DNA of 64,000 nucleotides. Source: Lewinellaceae bacterium (lineage in GTDB: Bacteria > Bacteroidota > Bacteroidia > Chitinophagales > Saprospiraceae). Shown piece after piece: positions 35,492 through 43,996 of this stretch. Both the position numbers and the translations under genes were made by a program. Where the stretch lies: positions 248,001-312,000 of the forward strand of contig JACJXZ010000011.1 of the NCBI GenBank assembly GCA_020636375.1. The letters run 5' to 3'. Within the stretch, counting starts at the first letter, position 1. Each line of letters begins with the position of its first letter. Below the pieces are notes generated by a model that worked only from the letters and a program-made list of their open reading frames with translations, was not told where the DNA came from and did no database searches.

Positions 35492-36205
35492 ATGCCTGCC
35501 ATGAAAGGAATCCCAGGGATAAGGATTTCCGCCCGCTTTTGCGGCCCGCCCGGCACCGCCAACGGCGGCTACGCCTGCGGCAGGCTCGACAACCTCACCG
35601 ATTATGTGTCCGAGGTGACCCTGCGGCGGCCGCCCCCGCTGGATAAAGAACTGGAAGTGCAGCGCGAGGGAGACGAGTTGCGGCTGATGGACGGCGATCA
35701 GCTCGTCGCCTCCGCCCGCCCCGGCGCTGTGGCCTTCGCCGCTCCCGCGCCCCCGGAATGGGAACAGGCGGAGGAAGCCTCCCGGCGGTTCATCGGGTTC
35801 CGGCGCCACCCCTTTCCCGGCTGCTTCGTCTGCGGGCCGGACCGGGGCGATCACGACGGATTACATATTTTCGCCGGCAGGGTAGGGGAGGCGCCCCTCT
35901 TCGCTTCCCCCTGGATACCGGAGGCGGAGCTGGCCGATGCAGCGCGCCGGGTGCGCAATGAGTTCCTGTGGGCCGCCCTGGATTGCCCCGGTGCCTTCGC
36001 CGTCTGTGGAGAGGCCATGCGCAAGGTCGTCCTGGGCCGGATGACGGCCCGCATCGAGAGGGAAATACGGGCCGGCGAACGCTGCACCGTACTGGCCTGG
36101 CCCAAAGGGCAGGACGGCCGGAAGTTCTTCTCCGGCACCGCCATCTATAACGCCGGGCGGCAGCTCTGCGCCGTGGGGGATGCGGTGTGGATAGAGATTG
36201 CCTGA
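35492..36205 (+). CDS. Hotdog-fold thioesterase-like protein
   Basis: A 237-residue protein starting at the first base after the previous stop. Residues 10-40 (FCGPPGTANGGYACGRLDNL) and 108-125 (HPFPGCFVCGPDRGDHDGL) are the landmarks of a double-hotdog, thioesterase-like group often found in actinobacteria and Bacteroidota. The Cys-rich PGCFVCGP motif is typical. The substrate is unknown, probably an acyl-CoA. Confidence 0.7.
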   Translation: MPAMKGIPGIRISARFCGPPGTANGGYACGRLDNLTDYVSEVTLRRPPPLDKELEVQREGDELRLMDGDQLVASARPGAVAFAAPAPPEWEQAEEASRRFIGFRRHPFPGCFVCGPDRGDHDGLHIFAGRVGEAPLFASPWIPEAELADAARRVRNEFLWAALDCPGAFAVCGEAMRKVVLGRMTARIEREIRAGERCTVLAWPKGQDGRKFFSGTAIYNAGRQLCAVGDAVWIEIA

Positions 36206-36548
36206 CGGGGTTCGTTTCCAGGCAAATCGCAAATTTTAGCCGGCTCGCAGAGACGGTCGCAAATCGCAAATCAAAAAGCCCGGTATTTGAGACGTTTGAT
36301 GTGCGATGTACGGCCGCCCCTCCGCCGCCGTTTACCCCGAATACCCTGCTCGTTACCCGTTCCAACCTGCCTGCCGCCCGCCAGCCCTGGCAATCTGCCG
36401 GCGGCGTACCTACCTTTGTCTCATCAATAACGGCAGAAGGCCAGCGGCCATAAGCCAGATTTCCTAAACCCGGCCGGGGAAAACACATTGCTCTGCACAC
36501 TGCTGCAGGCCCTGGCCATTCATTGTTTACCTCAAAACTCATTAAATC
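36206..36548. other. Intergenic region with a promoter-like TACCTTTG
   Basis: Contains repeated AATCGCAAAT words (36225-36266) and TACCTTTG at 36411-36418, which matches the Bacteroidota -7 consensus TAnnTTTG, about 130 bp before the toxin-like gene. A clear TTTG at -33 is not seen. Nothing else is recognised. Confidence 0.45.
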
Positions 36549-38639
36549 ATGAACTTTCTGAAAACCGGGCTTTTACTAGCCATCCTCTCCATTTTTTTCA
36601 GCGGTGCTGTTTCCGCACAATCCCCCAAGGTTGTCGTGCTGGGAAAGGCCACCGCCCTGCAAACCAAAACCATTGGCAACAAAACGGTAGAAACCAAAAG
36701 GATCGAAACGTCCCGCCCCGGCGTGCGCGAGGCGGAAACCAAATCCAGGAATTTGCTCAACGGCGTGGAAGCGGTTTACCTGGACGCGGGCCAGTTCCAA
36801 AAGGGCACCATTCCTGAAAACGAGTACGTGAAAGAAGCCATGAGCAAACACATCCCCATCGTGCTGGAAAATGTGGACAAAGCAGCCCTGATGAAGCTCT
36901 CCGGCATCGGCGTCGACGCCAAGGTTGCCGTCGTGGAATCCATGTCGGACAAGAGGGGCGTCCGGGTGACCATCATCGAGGACAGCCCGGAAAAGGGGCT
37001 GCGGAAAGCCCAGGCGCCGGCCGTTGCCGGCATGCAGGATACGGGCGAAGCTTCCGGCCAGATGGACCGCTCGAAAGCGGACCCCGAGAAACTGCGGAAA
37101 GCGGAAATGGAGCAAGGCCGCCAGCGCCCTCAGCCACCGGTAGAGAAGGCGGAACCGTCGCCGGATAAAAGCCGGAGCAACAGCCTGGAGCGCCTGTCCA
37201 CCCAAACCATTGAGGCATTGGAAACCCACAAGGCAAAAAAGGCCAAAGTCCGCCTGGAAAAAAGCACCGGCAGCCTGGCACCGGATTTCGAGAACGCCTA
37301 TGCTTCCATCGGCCCCGGCTTCCCGGACGCCGGCAGCTTTGCCGAATGGGACAAGCCCCTGGACAACCCGGCGGTCAATTCCCTGCCCAAATATTCGGAA
37401 TACCACATCGACCTCAACTGGGCGCAAAGAGAATGGAGCCCCTGGAGCGGGCAGACTGCACGGGTAAACGTGAACTACAACATCGTGCTGTATGCCACGA
37501 CCAGCCCCAAGCAGAAGTGGATGAAAATAACCACCTCCGGCACGGGCGTCAATCCGGGAAGCCTGGCCTGGAACCACTACACCGACCGGGGCTTCTACAC
37601 CGAGCGGTTCTACCAGATGTTTGGCGTGTACTACCCCGGTAACGGAAAAAAACTGGAAAACGCCCGCCCGCTCAATGCCAACAATTCGGGTAGTGTTCAG
37701 ACGACGACCGGTTTTACGGTGGGGGCGACTGCCGGCGCCGATTCCAACGGCCCCAGCACCGGCGTGTCGGCCTCTTTTTCCAGCAGCACTTCCGTGACCA
37801 ACGCCATTTCGGATTTCCAGGTGGTCAACAACTCTGACAGCCAGTGGGCCAAGTTTGACTACCAGCTGTCCAAAACCTCCGGCGGCAGTTATGGCAACTG
37901 GGAGGACCTGCTTAGGCTCTGCGCGTTTTGCGAGCCAGGGCTTTACAATTTGCCAGGCTGGTCCACAGGCAATATGCCGGCTTACGCCGAGGGCGTCTGG
38001 AAGTTCCCTGCCAGCCACAACGGCGAAGAAACCCTGTATTTTTACCAGCACCACTACATGCGGGATACCTGGCTGGTCGATGGAAATATCTTTCATTATA
38101 ATTTCCGGACCATGACCAGAAACCAGCGGTACGATAAATTTGTCAATGTCGACTTTTCCGTGGTCCAGCTCCCTCACCTGGGCATGGGCGGCGAGACCGG
38201 ACAGTCTTCTATCGCTCACGCCGGCCACCACTCCCGGGCGGTTGACGGAGACGTCGACGGCATCTGGGCCGACGCTTCCGTTACCCATACCGGGCTGGAG
38301 GACAACCCCTACTGGGAGATCAGGCTCGACGAACAATACGCGCACATCCCCATCGAAAAGATCGAACTCTGGAACCGGACCGATTGCTGCGGGCAGCGGC
38401 TCGGAAACTACCGGATTTTCGTTTCCGACCAGCCTTTATCCTCTGCGGACCTCAACGGCGCCATCCAGGAGGCCAACAACAGCAACGGCAATATCCTGAT
38501 GATCAACCATCCGGGGGAAAACGGCAGGAAGAAAGACTTCGTGATCAACCGGACGGCGAGGTACATCCGGGTGCAACTCAACGGCCGGGATTATCTCTCG
38601 CTGGCGGAAGTGAGGATCGTCCCGAGGGGGTATTTCTAA
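36549..38639 (+). CDS. Predicted beta-pore-forming toxin with C-terminal discoidin (F5/8C) lectin
   Basis: A 696-residue exported protein with signal MNFLKTGLLLAILSIFFSGA. Residues 25-140 form an unfamiliar N-terminal domain, and 150-230 a charged, proline-rich linker. Residues 265-525 resemble the leukocidin/hemolysin fold. They include YNIVLYATTSPKQKWMKI, a Gly/Ser/Thr-rich amphipathic hairpin at about 380-425 (GFTVGATAGAD, a turn SNGPST, then GVSASFSSSTSV) like a membrane-inserting stem, and the late strands YFYQHHYMRDTWLVDG. Residues 535-690 are a discoidin domain (HHSRAVDGDVDGIW ... RYIRVQLNGRDYLSLAEVRI). Lectin domains attach similarly in Vibrio cytolysin. The toxin call is an inference from pattern. 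Confidence 0.6.
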   Translation: MNFLKTGLLLAILSIFFSGAVSAQSPKVVVLGKATALQTKTIGNKTVETKRIETSRPGVREAETKSRNLLNGVEAVYLDAGQFQKGTIPENEYVKEAMSKHIPIVLENVDKAALMKLSGIGVDAKVAVVESMSDKRGVRVTIIEDSPEKGLRKAQAPAVAGMQDTGEASGQMDRSKADPEKLRKAEMEQGRQRPQPPVEKAEPSPDKSRSNSLERLSTQTIEALETHKAKKAKVRLEKSTGSLAPDFENAYASIGPGFPDAGSFAEWDKPLDNPAVNSLPKYSEYHIDLNWAQREWSPWSGQTARVNVNYNIVLYATTSPKQKWMKITTSGTGVNPGSLAWNHYTDRGFYTERFYQMFGVYYPGNGKKLENARPLNANNSGSVQTTTGFTVGATAGADSNGPSTGVSASFSSSTSVTNAISDFQVVNNSDSQWAKFDYQLSKTSGGSYGNWEDLLRLCAFCEPGLYNLPGWSTGNMPAYAEGVWKFPASHNGEETLYFYQHHYMRDTWLVDGNIFHYNFRTMTRNQRYDKFVNVDFSVVQLPHLGMGGETGQSSIAHAGHHSRAVDGDVDGIWADASVTHTGLEDNPYWEIRLDEQYAHIPIEKIELWNRTDCCGQRLGNYRIFVSDQPLSSADLNGAIQEANNSNGNILMINHPGENGRKKDFVINRTARYIRVQLNGRDYLSLAEVRIVPRGYF

Positions 38640-38777
38640 ACTGATCCGCAACTATTTAGGGCAGCGGCAGAAAGTTAACCTAAATAGTTGCACTAATCCC
38701 TTAGGATTAGCGCAAGGCTTGTCCGGAAATTTACAAGGCCCAGGTTCGCTGGCAATCAACGGCTTAGAGGTTGCATC
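38640..38777. other. Intergenic DNA after the toxin-like gene
   Basis: The pair AACTATTTAGG / CCTAAATAGTT at 38648-38690 can form a hairpin 10-50 bp after the stop, a likely transcript end. Confidence 0.5.
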
Positions 38778-38879
38778 GGCTACCCGTCTAAGGTTGGACA
38801 CTCCATGCCTCCTGCACACGCTTGGCCTCGACTCCGCTCGGCTTTCCCCTTTCTGCTGTCCAACCTTAGACGGGTAGCC
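38778..38879. repeat. 102-bp palindromic intergenic element, copy B
   Basis: Perfect 23-bp inverted ends: GGCTACCCGTCTAAGG plus TTGGACA on the left and its exact complement on the right. The core CTCCTGCACACGCTTGGCC and TCGACTCCGCTCGG matches copy A at 17868-17969. It has no coding capacity. It could be a MITE, a REP-like element or a structured RNA. Confidence 0.88.
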
Positions 38880-38886
38880 GTTGCGT

Positions 38887-38956
38887 CCCGATAGTTAACG
38901 CCTATGCGATAGCTATCGGGATCGCTTCCCAAGCATCCCCTCCAAACATGCTCTTA
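38887..38956. repeat. Short hairpin and a degenerate MITE end
   Basis: CCCGATAG/CTATCGGG (38887-38920) forms a small hairpin. It is followed at 38928-38953 by CCAAGCATCCCCTCC and AAACATGCTC before TTA, which matches the outer 26 bp of the 162-bp MITE ends. Confidence 0.5.
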
Positions 38957-39058
38957 AGCAGATACCCCGCCATGACAAATATCATTGTCCCTCTGCGTCC
39001 AAAGGAGTATTATTAAATTTCGAAAGCGGCGGGGTGGTCAAACAATAAGCACAAAGGT

Positions 39059-39943
39059 ATGGCGTATCCCATCAAAACAGACATCGTCCCTCTGCTGCGG
39101 CACCTGGCCGAAGCCTTAATGCCGGTGGCGCGGGCGAATTTTGTAGGCCTGGCCTTTGAAACGGAGGCCGAGGGGATGGAGTTGTCTTTCCTTCCGGAGG
39201 ACATCGTCAAAAGCGTCGGCCAGATTCTGTGCCAGGTGATCGCTTTTACTCCCTCTGGCTACGAGGTCCGCTTGTCGGTGGAATTGCCCGGGGAAGGGGA
39301 GGAGGAGCAGTTGCTGATCGGCATTTCCAATACGGGGGTAAGCCTGGCCATCCTGCAAGAGATCACCGCCGGCCTCCCGCTTCCGGTGGAAGTGAAAGGG
39401 CGTTCCGGCAAAGGCACCCGGTTTGAACTCCGCCTGCCTTTAGCGCCGGAAGAAGAGGCGGTTGCCGAAAGCGCCGTGCCTGCTCCGCCGGGAAGCGGGG
39501 GAGGCAACGTCCCCATCCTTTTTCAGAAACTGCGGTCGCGCATGCGGGCCTATGCTTCCAGCATGAAAAGCCTGGAGGAGGCCGTCGCCCGCCAACACGG
39601 CCAGCAGGAGCAAGTCTTCCTGAAAAAAGTGAACGCCATCATCCTGGCCAACCTCAGCCGGGAGGACTTCGACGTCAGGGCCCTGGCCCGCAGCCTGGCC
39701 CTGAGCCGCACCCAGCTGTACCGGCGGCTCAAGCCGCTGATCCAGCAACCGCCATCCCGTTATATCCGCTTTGTCCGCCTGCAAAAAGCCAAGGCATACC
39801 TGGAAAAAGGAGAGATGACGGTAAGCGATGTGTGTTTCCAGGTGGGCTTCACCGACAAGAGCCACTTCACCCGCGCTTTCAAGCAACAATTCGGATTCAG
39901 CCCTTCTTATCTGCGGAAAAATTCAATCGTACATCATGGATAG
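39059..39943 (+). CDS. AraC-type regulator fused to a degenerate histidine-kinase ATPase domain
   Basis: A 294-residue cytoplasmic protein. Residues 30-130 align by pattern with the end of a GHKL ATPase (VKSVGQILCQVIAFTP in place of the N-box; SGKGTRFELRLPL in place of the last box). The Asn of the N-box and the DxGxG of the G1 box are lost, so ATP binding is unlikely. Residues 185-290 are an AraC HTH (DFDVRALARSLALSRTQLYR ... VSDVCFQVGFTDKSHFTRAF). It looks like the last third of a hybrid regulator with receiver, sensor and phospho-acceptor parts gone. It probably acts as a one-component or partner-controlled regulator. Confidence 0.75.
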   Translation: MAYPIKTDIVPLLRHLAEALMPVARANFVGLAFETEAEGMELSFLPEDIVKSVGQILCQVIAFTPSGYEVRLSVELPGEGEEEQLLIGISNTGVSLAILQEITAGLPLPVEVKGRSGKGTRFELRLPLAPEEEAVAESAVPAPPGSGGGNVPILFQKLRSRMRAYASSMKSLEEAVARQHGQQEQVFLKKVNAIILANLSREDFDVRALARSLALSRTQLYRRLKPLIQQPPSRYIRFVRLQKAKAYLEKGEMTVSDVCFQVGFTDKSHFTRAFKQQFGFSPSYLRKNSIVHHG

Positions 39944-40259
39944 AAGCGAGGAAATCAAACGGGCCTATCGCTATTCGCTATTCGCTATTCGCAGGTTGCT
40001 GTTGGGAGCTTGCGAACAGCGAACTGCGAATAGCGAACCGCCGCCACAACCTCTGATGCAACCTACAGTCCATTTTCCGGGACGAATATCCTACCTGCCG
40101 CCCTGTTTTTTCGGGTATATTATGCAACGAAGGTATTGAGGATGGGCGTGAGGCCATCAGGCGCCAGCCAACCCGATGAAAACAAGCAAAACCCCAAAAA
40201 GCCACGGGAAGGCCTTACGCTCACCTTCTTAAAAATTCGCCCCCATAAAACCAGATATC
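39944..40259. other. Intergenic DNA with TTCGCTATTCGCA hairpin
   Basis: GCTATTC is iterated at 39969-39991. TTCGCTATTCGCA (39981-39993) pairs perfectly with TGCGAATAGCGAA (40025-40037), a 13-bp stem 40 bp after the AraC gene. The remaining 200 bp show no gene or RNA feature. Confidence 0.55.
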
Positions 40260-40616
40260 GTGGACAAAGCCGGAAGAAATAAAAGACTTATCCTCGAGTT
40301 CATCCGGGCGCTCAACGAAGCAGGCGATAAACGCCAAATCCTTTCCCGATACACTTCCGATCCGAATCTTGCCGAACGCATCGCCTTCCTGGAGGAGGCC
40401 TTTCCGCACTATCAGGTGCGGGTGGACGAGGTGACGGCGGAAGGAAACAGAGTCGTCGTGCGGGCCCGCTTCATCGGAAAGCACGAAGGGAGGGCAAACG
40501 GCCTGGCACCTACCGGCGAGCGGGTGGAGCTGCCTTATGCCATCGGGTACCAGGTAGAGCAGGGCAGGATCGTGGCGCACTGGATGATCACAGACTGGCA
40601 TGAGTTAGCCATGTAA
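40260..40616 (+). CDS. SnoaL-like (NTF2-fold) protein, first of a tandem pair
   Basis: A 118-residue protein that starts with GTG. It has the SnoaL-like pattern: N-terminal helix LILEFIRALNEAGDKRQILS, EAFPHYQVRVDEVTAEGNRV, VRARFIGKHEG and the terminal strand GRIVAHWMITDWHELA. Members are ester cyclases or ligand-binding proteins. It is clearly homologous to the protein at 40783 (shared HYQVRVDE/GYDAVVEE, ARFIGKHEG/ASMSGRHEG and HWMI.D). Tandem gene duplication is the simplest explanation. Confidence 0.75.
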   Translation: MDKAGRNKRLILEFIRALNEAGDKRQILSRYTSDPNLAERIAFLEEAFPHYQVRVDEVTAEGNRVVVRARFIGKHEGRANGLAPTGERVELPYAIGYQVEQGRIVAHWMITDWHELAM

Positions 40617-40782
40617 TCTTTGCAGCCGGTTTGCCGGCGCTACCGGCAGCGGCATGTACTATGGCGGCCACAGCGTGGCGCTCGCTTCTAAATGATAATA
40701 GTCATTGCTACATCCCGCTTAATGGATTATTTTGAGAGCGCTGAAAAAGTTTGGACAACTTCCCCAAACCATAAACACGGAC

Positions 40783-41196
40783 ATGGATACAGAAAAGCGC
40801 AACCGGGCATTCATTTTAGGATACTACAACGCCTTAGCGGGGAAGAGAAAGACCGAAGAACTCATCCGCAGGTATGTTTCCGACGAAAAGCTGATCGGGC
40901 ACATCAAATTCTTTGAGCAAACCTTTCCCGGTTATGACGCCGTGGTTGAAGAGATGTATACTGCCGGTGACAAAGTCTTTGTCCGGGCCAGCATGTCCGG
41001 CAGGCATGAAGGGAGCCTGGACGACATCCCGCCCACCTTCAAGCATTTCAAGATGCCATTCGCCATCTGCTACCGGATCAAGGACAACAAGATCATCGAC
41101 CACTGGATGATCGCCGACCAGATGGAGCTGCTCGAACAGCTGGGCCTGGCCGGGACCATCAAACCGGAGTTTGAAAAAGTGGAGAAGAAGGACTGA
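40783..41196 (+). CDS. SnoaL-like (NTF2-fold) protein, second of a tandem pair
   Basis: A 137-residue protein with ATG at 40783 (MDTEKRNRAFILGYYNALAG). It has the same landmarks as the gene at 40260: FEQTFPGYDAVVEEMYTAGD, VRASMSGRHEG, and IIDHWMIADQMELLEQLGL. The C-terminus is 18 residues longer. No polyketide genes are near, so a cyclase role is unsupported. It may bind or turn over small hydrophobic molecules. Confidence 0.75.
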   Translation: MDTEKRNRAFILGYYNALAGKRKTEELIRRYVSDEKLIGHIKFFEQTFPGYDAVVEEMYTAGDKVFVRASMSGRHEGSLDDIPPTFKHFKMPFAICYRIKDNKIIDHWMIADQMELLEQLGLAGTIKPEFEKVEKKD

Positions 41197-41273
41197 GAAC
41201 CCTATACCTCTCTGAACAACCAAAAAGATGAAACCGATCATTAACCAAAAAACCGATTCCTTTGCATTTGCCC

Positions 41274-42956
41274 TTACTCTTTCTTCTCTATTTTCGCCTT
41301 GACTACTTCCTCCTTCTTTTCCGGTTCTCCGTTCTTTGTCTTTCCATTCCCGTGCTCCCCGTTCTTTGCCAGGTACTCCGGCAGTTGGAGGCCCGACTGG
41401 TTCATGAACTCGCTCAGGGCGGGGATAGACTTGAACATATTGCTCAGGAAGCTGGCCGTGCCCTGTCCGTCGCCCCCGTCGAAGACGGTCACCTTGTCAA
41501 ATTTGATGTTCTTGATCGCTTCGGCCTGGATTCGCGCCAGTTCCGGGATCTTGTCTACCAGGAGTAGCCCGATTGCCGCCTGGGCGTTGCCGTCAGCGGC
41601 GTCGACCAGCTTCTGGAAGCCCATCGCCTGGGCGTCCAGCACCTTGAGCATGCCCTCGGCTTCGGCCTGGTAACGGGCCAGCACGGCGGCCGCTTCGCCT
41701 TCAGCCACTTTGCGTTTCTGTTCGGCTTCGGCTTCAGCGGCGATCACCGTCTTTTCCTTGTCGATCTGAGACTGGACCACCTCGTTGGCGCGGCGGGCGG
41801 CCAGTTCGCGTTCTTTGCGGGCGTCTTCGGCCTCTTTCTGGGCCAGGTAGGCCGCTTTCTGGGCTTCGGCCTCGGCGGTTTTTTCGGCCACTTCGGCATT
41901 TTTATTGGCGGCAGCCACCTTTTGCCGGCGGTCGGTATCCGAGATCGCAATCTCGATGTCCGCCAGGTTTTTCCCTTTGATGGCCTCGGCCTGGGCGTTC
42001 TTTTCCCCGATCTCGGCGGTGGAGTTGGCGGCGGCCACCTGGATGCGCCGTTCTCTATCGGCTTCCTTTTCGCCGATCTCGGCGGCTGAATCGGCGGCGG
42101 CTACGCGGGTACGGCGGGTTTTTTCGGCTTCTTTTTCTCCGATTTCAGCTTCCGAGTTGGCGATGGCCACCTGGGTGCGCCGTTCCTTAGCCGCTTCGGC
42201 CTGGCCGATGGCGCCCGTGCGCTCTTCCTTGGCCACTTTCACCTTGGCGTCGTTGATGGCCTTGGCGGCGGCCTCTTGCCCCAGAGCTTTGATGTAGCCA
42301 GATTCGTCGTGGATGTCGGTGACGTTGACGTTGATCAGGTCTAGGCCGATCTTGTGCAGTTCGTCGCCGACGTGTTCGTAGACGGAGGTGACGAACTTGT
42401 CGCGGTCGGCGTTCAGCTCCTCGATGTCCATGTTGGCGATCACCAGGCGCATCTGGCCCATGATGATGTCGTGGGCCAGGGAGCGGATCGAGTCCTTGTG
42501 CATGCCCAGCAGGCGCTCGGCGGCTGCTTTCATCAGGCTGGGTTCGTTGCTGATGGCCACCGTGAACTGTGCCGGGACGGACACCCGGATGTTCTGCTTG
42601 GACAGGGCGTCCTGGAGGTTCACGTCGATGGACATGGGCTGGAGGTCCAGGTACTGGTAGTCCTGGATTACCGGCCAGATAAAGGCCGCTCCGCCGTGGA
42701 TGCAGTTGGCGCTGCCCTGCCCGGTCTTTCCGTAGATCACCAGGATCTTGTCGGAGGGGCACCGGCGGTAGCGCGAAATGAAGAACCACATCAGAAGCAG
42801 GAAAATAGCGACGACGACGACGATGGGCAGTGCAATAGACATGCCTTTGCCCATGATGCCTTCATCGAGCTGCGCCCACAGGGGGGTGGACAGAAACAGG
42901 ATGGCTGCCGACAGCAGGAGCCTGAACCTGGAAGCAATGGAACTGCGAAGTATCAT
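41274..42956 (-). CDS. Flotillin-like membrane scaffold protein
   Basis: A 560-residue protein. It has an N-terminal hydrophobic segment that looks like a signal peptide, then a membrane helix (ALPIVVVVAIFLLLMWFFIS), an SPFH/band-7 domain (residues 70-230, CPSDKILVIYGKTGQG to VNVTDIHDESGYI), and a long Ala/Glu/Lys coiled coil (235-470) with AEIGEKEA-type repeats. The flotillin C-terminal block includes ELARIQAEAIKNIKFDKVTV. Flotillins form membrane microdomains. The NfeD partner is directly upstream in the same direction, a known pairing. Confidence 0.92.
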   Translation of the reverse strand: MILRSSIASRFRLLLSAAILFLSTPLWAQLDEGIMGKGMSIALPIVVVVAIFLLLMWFFISRYRRCPSDKILVIYGKTGQGSANCIHGGAAFIWPVIQDYQYLDLQPMSIDVNLQDALSKQNIRVSVPAQFTVAISNEPSLMKAAAERLLGMHKDSIRSLAHDIIMGQMRLVIANMDIEELNADRDKFVTSVYEHVGDELHKIGLDLINVNVTDIHDESGYIKALGQEAAAKAINDAKVKVAKEERTGAIGQAEAAKERRTQVAIANSEAEIGEKEAEKTRRTRVAAADSAAEIGEKEADRERRIQVAAANSTAEIGEKNAQAEAIKGKNLADIEIAISDTDRRQKVAAANKNAEVAEKTAEAEAQKAAYLAQKEAEDARKERELAARRANEVVQSQIDKEKTVIAAEAEAEQKRKVAEGEAAAVLARYQAEAEGMLKVLDAQAMGFQKLVDAADGNAQAAIGLLLVDKIPELARIQAEAIKNIKFDKVTVFDGGDGQGTASFLSNMFKSIPALSEFMNQSGLQLPEYLAKNGEHGNGKTKNGEPEKKEEVVKAKIEKKE

Positions 42957-42983
42957 ATTTTGGGTTTTTTGACGAGGTTTGGG

Positions 42984-43226
42984 ATGATTGTTATAGTGTT
43001 ATATTGTTGGTAAAAGCTGTGTTTTGGGGATTGTTATAGTGTTATATTGTTGGCTAAGGCTGTGTTTTGGGGATTGCTATAGTGTTGGTCAAAGCTGTGT
43101 TTTGGGGAGTGCTATTTTGCTGCCTCTCATCCACTGAGCCAGCGCTATAACACTATAACAATATAGCAATATAGCAATATAGCAATATAGCAATATAGCA
43201 ATATAGCAATATAGCAATATAGCAAT
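42984..43226. repeat. Two tandem arrays between nfeD and the flotillin gene
   Basis: At 43153-43226 an 8-bp unit, AATATAGC, repeats about nine times, beginning right after the nfeD stop codon. At 42984-43107 three copies of a 34-45-bp unit follow (GATTGTTATAGTGTTATATT, then GTTGG and CTGTGTTTTGGG). ATAACACTATAAC near 43143 is the inverted complement of the GTTATAGTGTTAT in those units, so the two arrays can pair into a hairpin. Confidence 0.85.
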
Positions 43227-43796
43227 TCAACCCTCCCCCTTCTCCAAAGGCGCCACCACCACAAATCCTTCCTTTGCTTCCACGACCATTACCTTCTCGT
43301 GGGTGGCCAGCGTGCGGCCGTTTGCCGTGCGGGCGTCCATCTCGCGGTTGACGTTGTCGATCTTGACGATGACCCTTCCTTTGCCGCCCGGCGGGATAGG
43401 GACGTACACCGTGCCCATTTTCCCCTCGGCCTGCCACAGGCGCCAGGTGCCTTCCTCCTGGTTGCGGAGCAGCCAGCGGAAGAACCAGGTGAGCAGCAGC
43501 ACGGCGATGCCCCCGGCGACGAGGGCGGTGATGATCACCAGTGTCCAGGACCAGGAGGTGTTGAGCAAAATGGCGCGAGCGGTGAAGGCGCCGACGGAGA
43601 TGAACGTGAGCAATGTCTTTACGATTCCGAGGCCGGCGTCGCTGGCCTCGGCGTGGGCATCCATATCGCCGCCGGCGTCGACATCTACATCGCCGCCCAT
43701 GTCCATGCCCGCAAAAATGGAGATCAGGAGCAGTAGGATGAGCAACCCGCCGGCGACGGTGCCGGCCCAGAAGAGAAGGTGGAGGATGTCCTGCAT
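43227..43796 (-). CDS. NfeD-like membrane protein with C-terminal OB fold
   Basis: A 189-residue protein. It has helices at about residues 5-28, 60-77 and 84-108, an Asp/Gly-rich extracytoplasmic loop (GGDVDVDAGGDMDAHAEASD), and a C-terminal OB-fold domain (MGTVYVPIPPGGKGRVIVKI to FVVVAPLEKGEG). NfeD short forms are co-encoded with flotillins and thought to help assemble or dock them. It is the first gene of the two-gene leftward operon. Confidence 0.85.
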   Translation of the reverse strand: MQDILHLLFWAGTVAGGLLILLLLISIFAGMDMGGDVDVDAGGDMDAHAEASDAGLGIVKTLLTFISVGAFTARAILLNTSWSWTLVIITALVAGGIAVLLLTWFFRWLLRNQEEGTWRLWQAEGKMGTVYVPIPPGGKGRVIVKIDNVNREMDARTANGRTLATHEKVMVVEAKEGFVVVAPLEKGEG

Positions 43797-43924
43797 GATT
43801 AAATTTGGCTATTGACAGATTGTTAAGTTCGGGGTTTTAATTTGTATTTCCAAAATTCTACTGGCCAGGGGCGCTGTTTTATCGGCAAAATCGACAAAAC
43901 ATACTCTCATCACTATAAAGGTCT

Positions 43925-43955
43925 TTTGTTACCCGGAAAGGCATTGCTATTTTTG
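43925..43955 (+). promoter_or_regulatory. Consensus Bacteroidota promoter of the GH13 gene
   Basis: TTTG at 43925-43928 and TATTTTTG at 43948-43955, with a 19-bp spacer, match the primary-sigma consensus of Bacteroidota (TTTG, N19-21, TAnnTTTG). Predicted transcription start about 43961, some 35 bp before the ATG at 43997. Confidence 0.7.
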
Positions 43956-43996
43956 TGCTATTCTATCCTATCGCAGAATCGAAACCAGCCATACCA

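Noticed and set aside
34064..35854. A 596-codon minus-strand frame opposite the serine hydrolase
   Set aside because: Same mirror effect; the plus strand has signal peptide, SxxK, Tyr and HxG motifs in order.
43140..43226. Possible CRISPR array
   Set aside because: Repeats are 8 bp and contiguous with no spacers; the same holds for the 10-bp arrays at 33222 and 49505. No cas gene is present.
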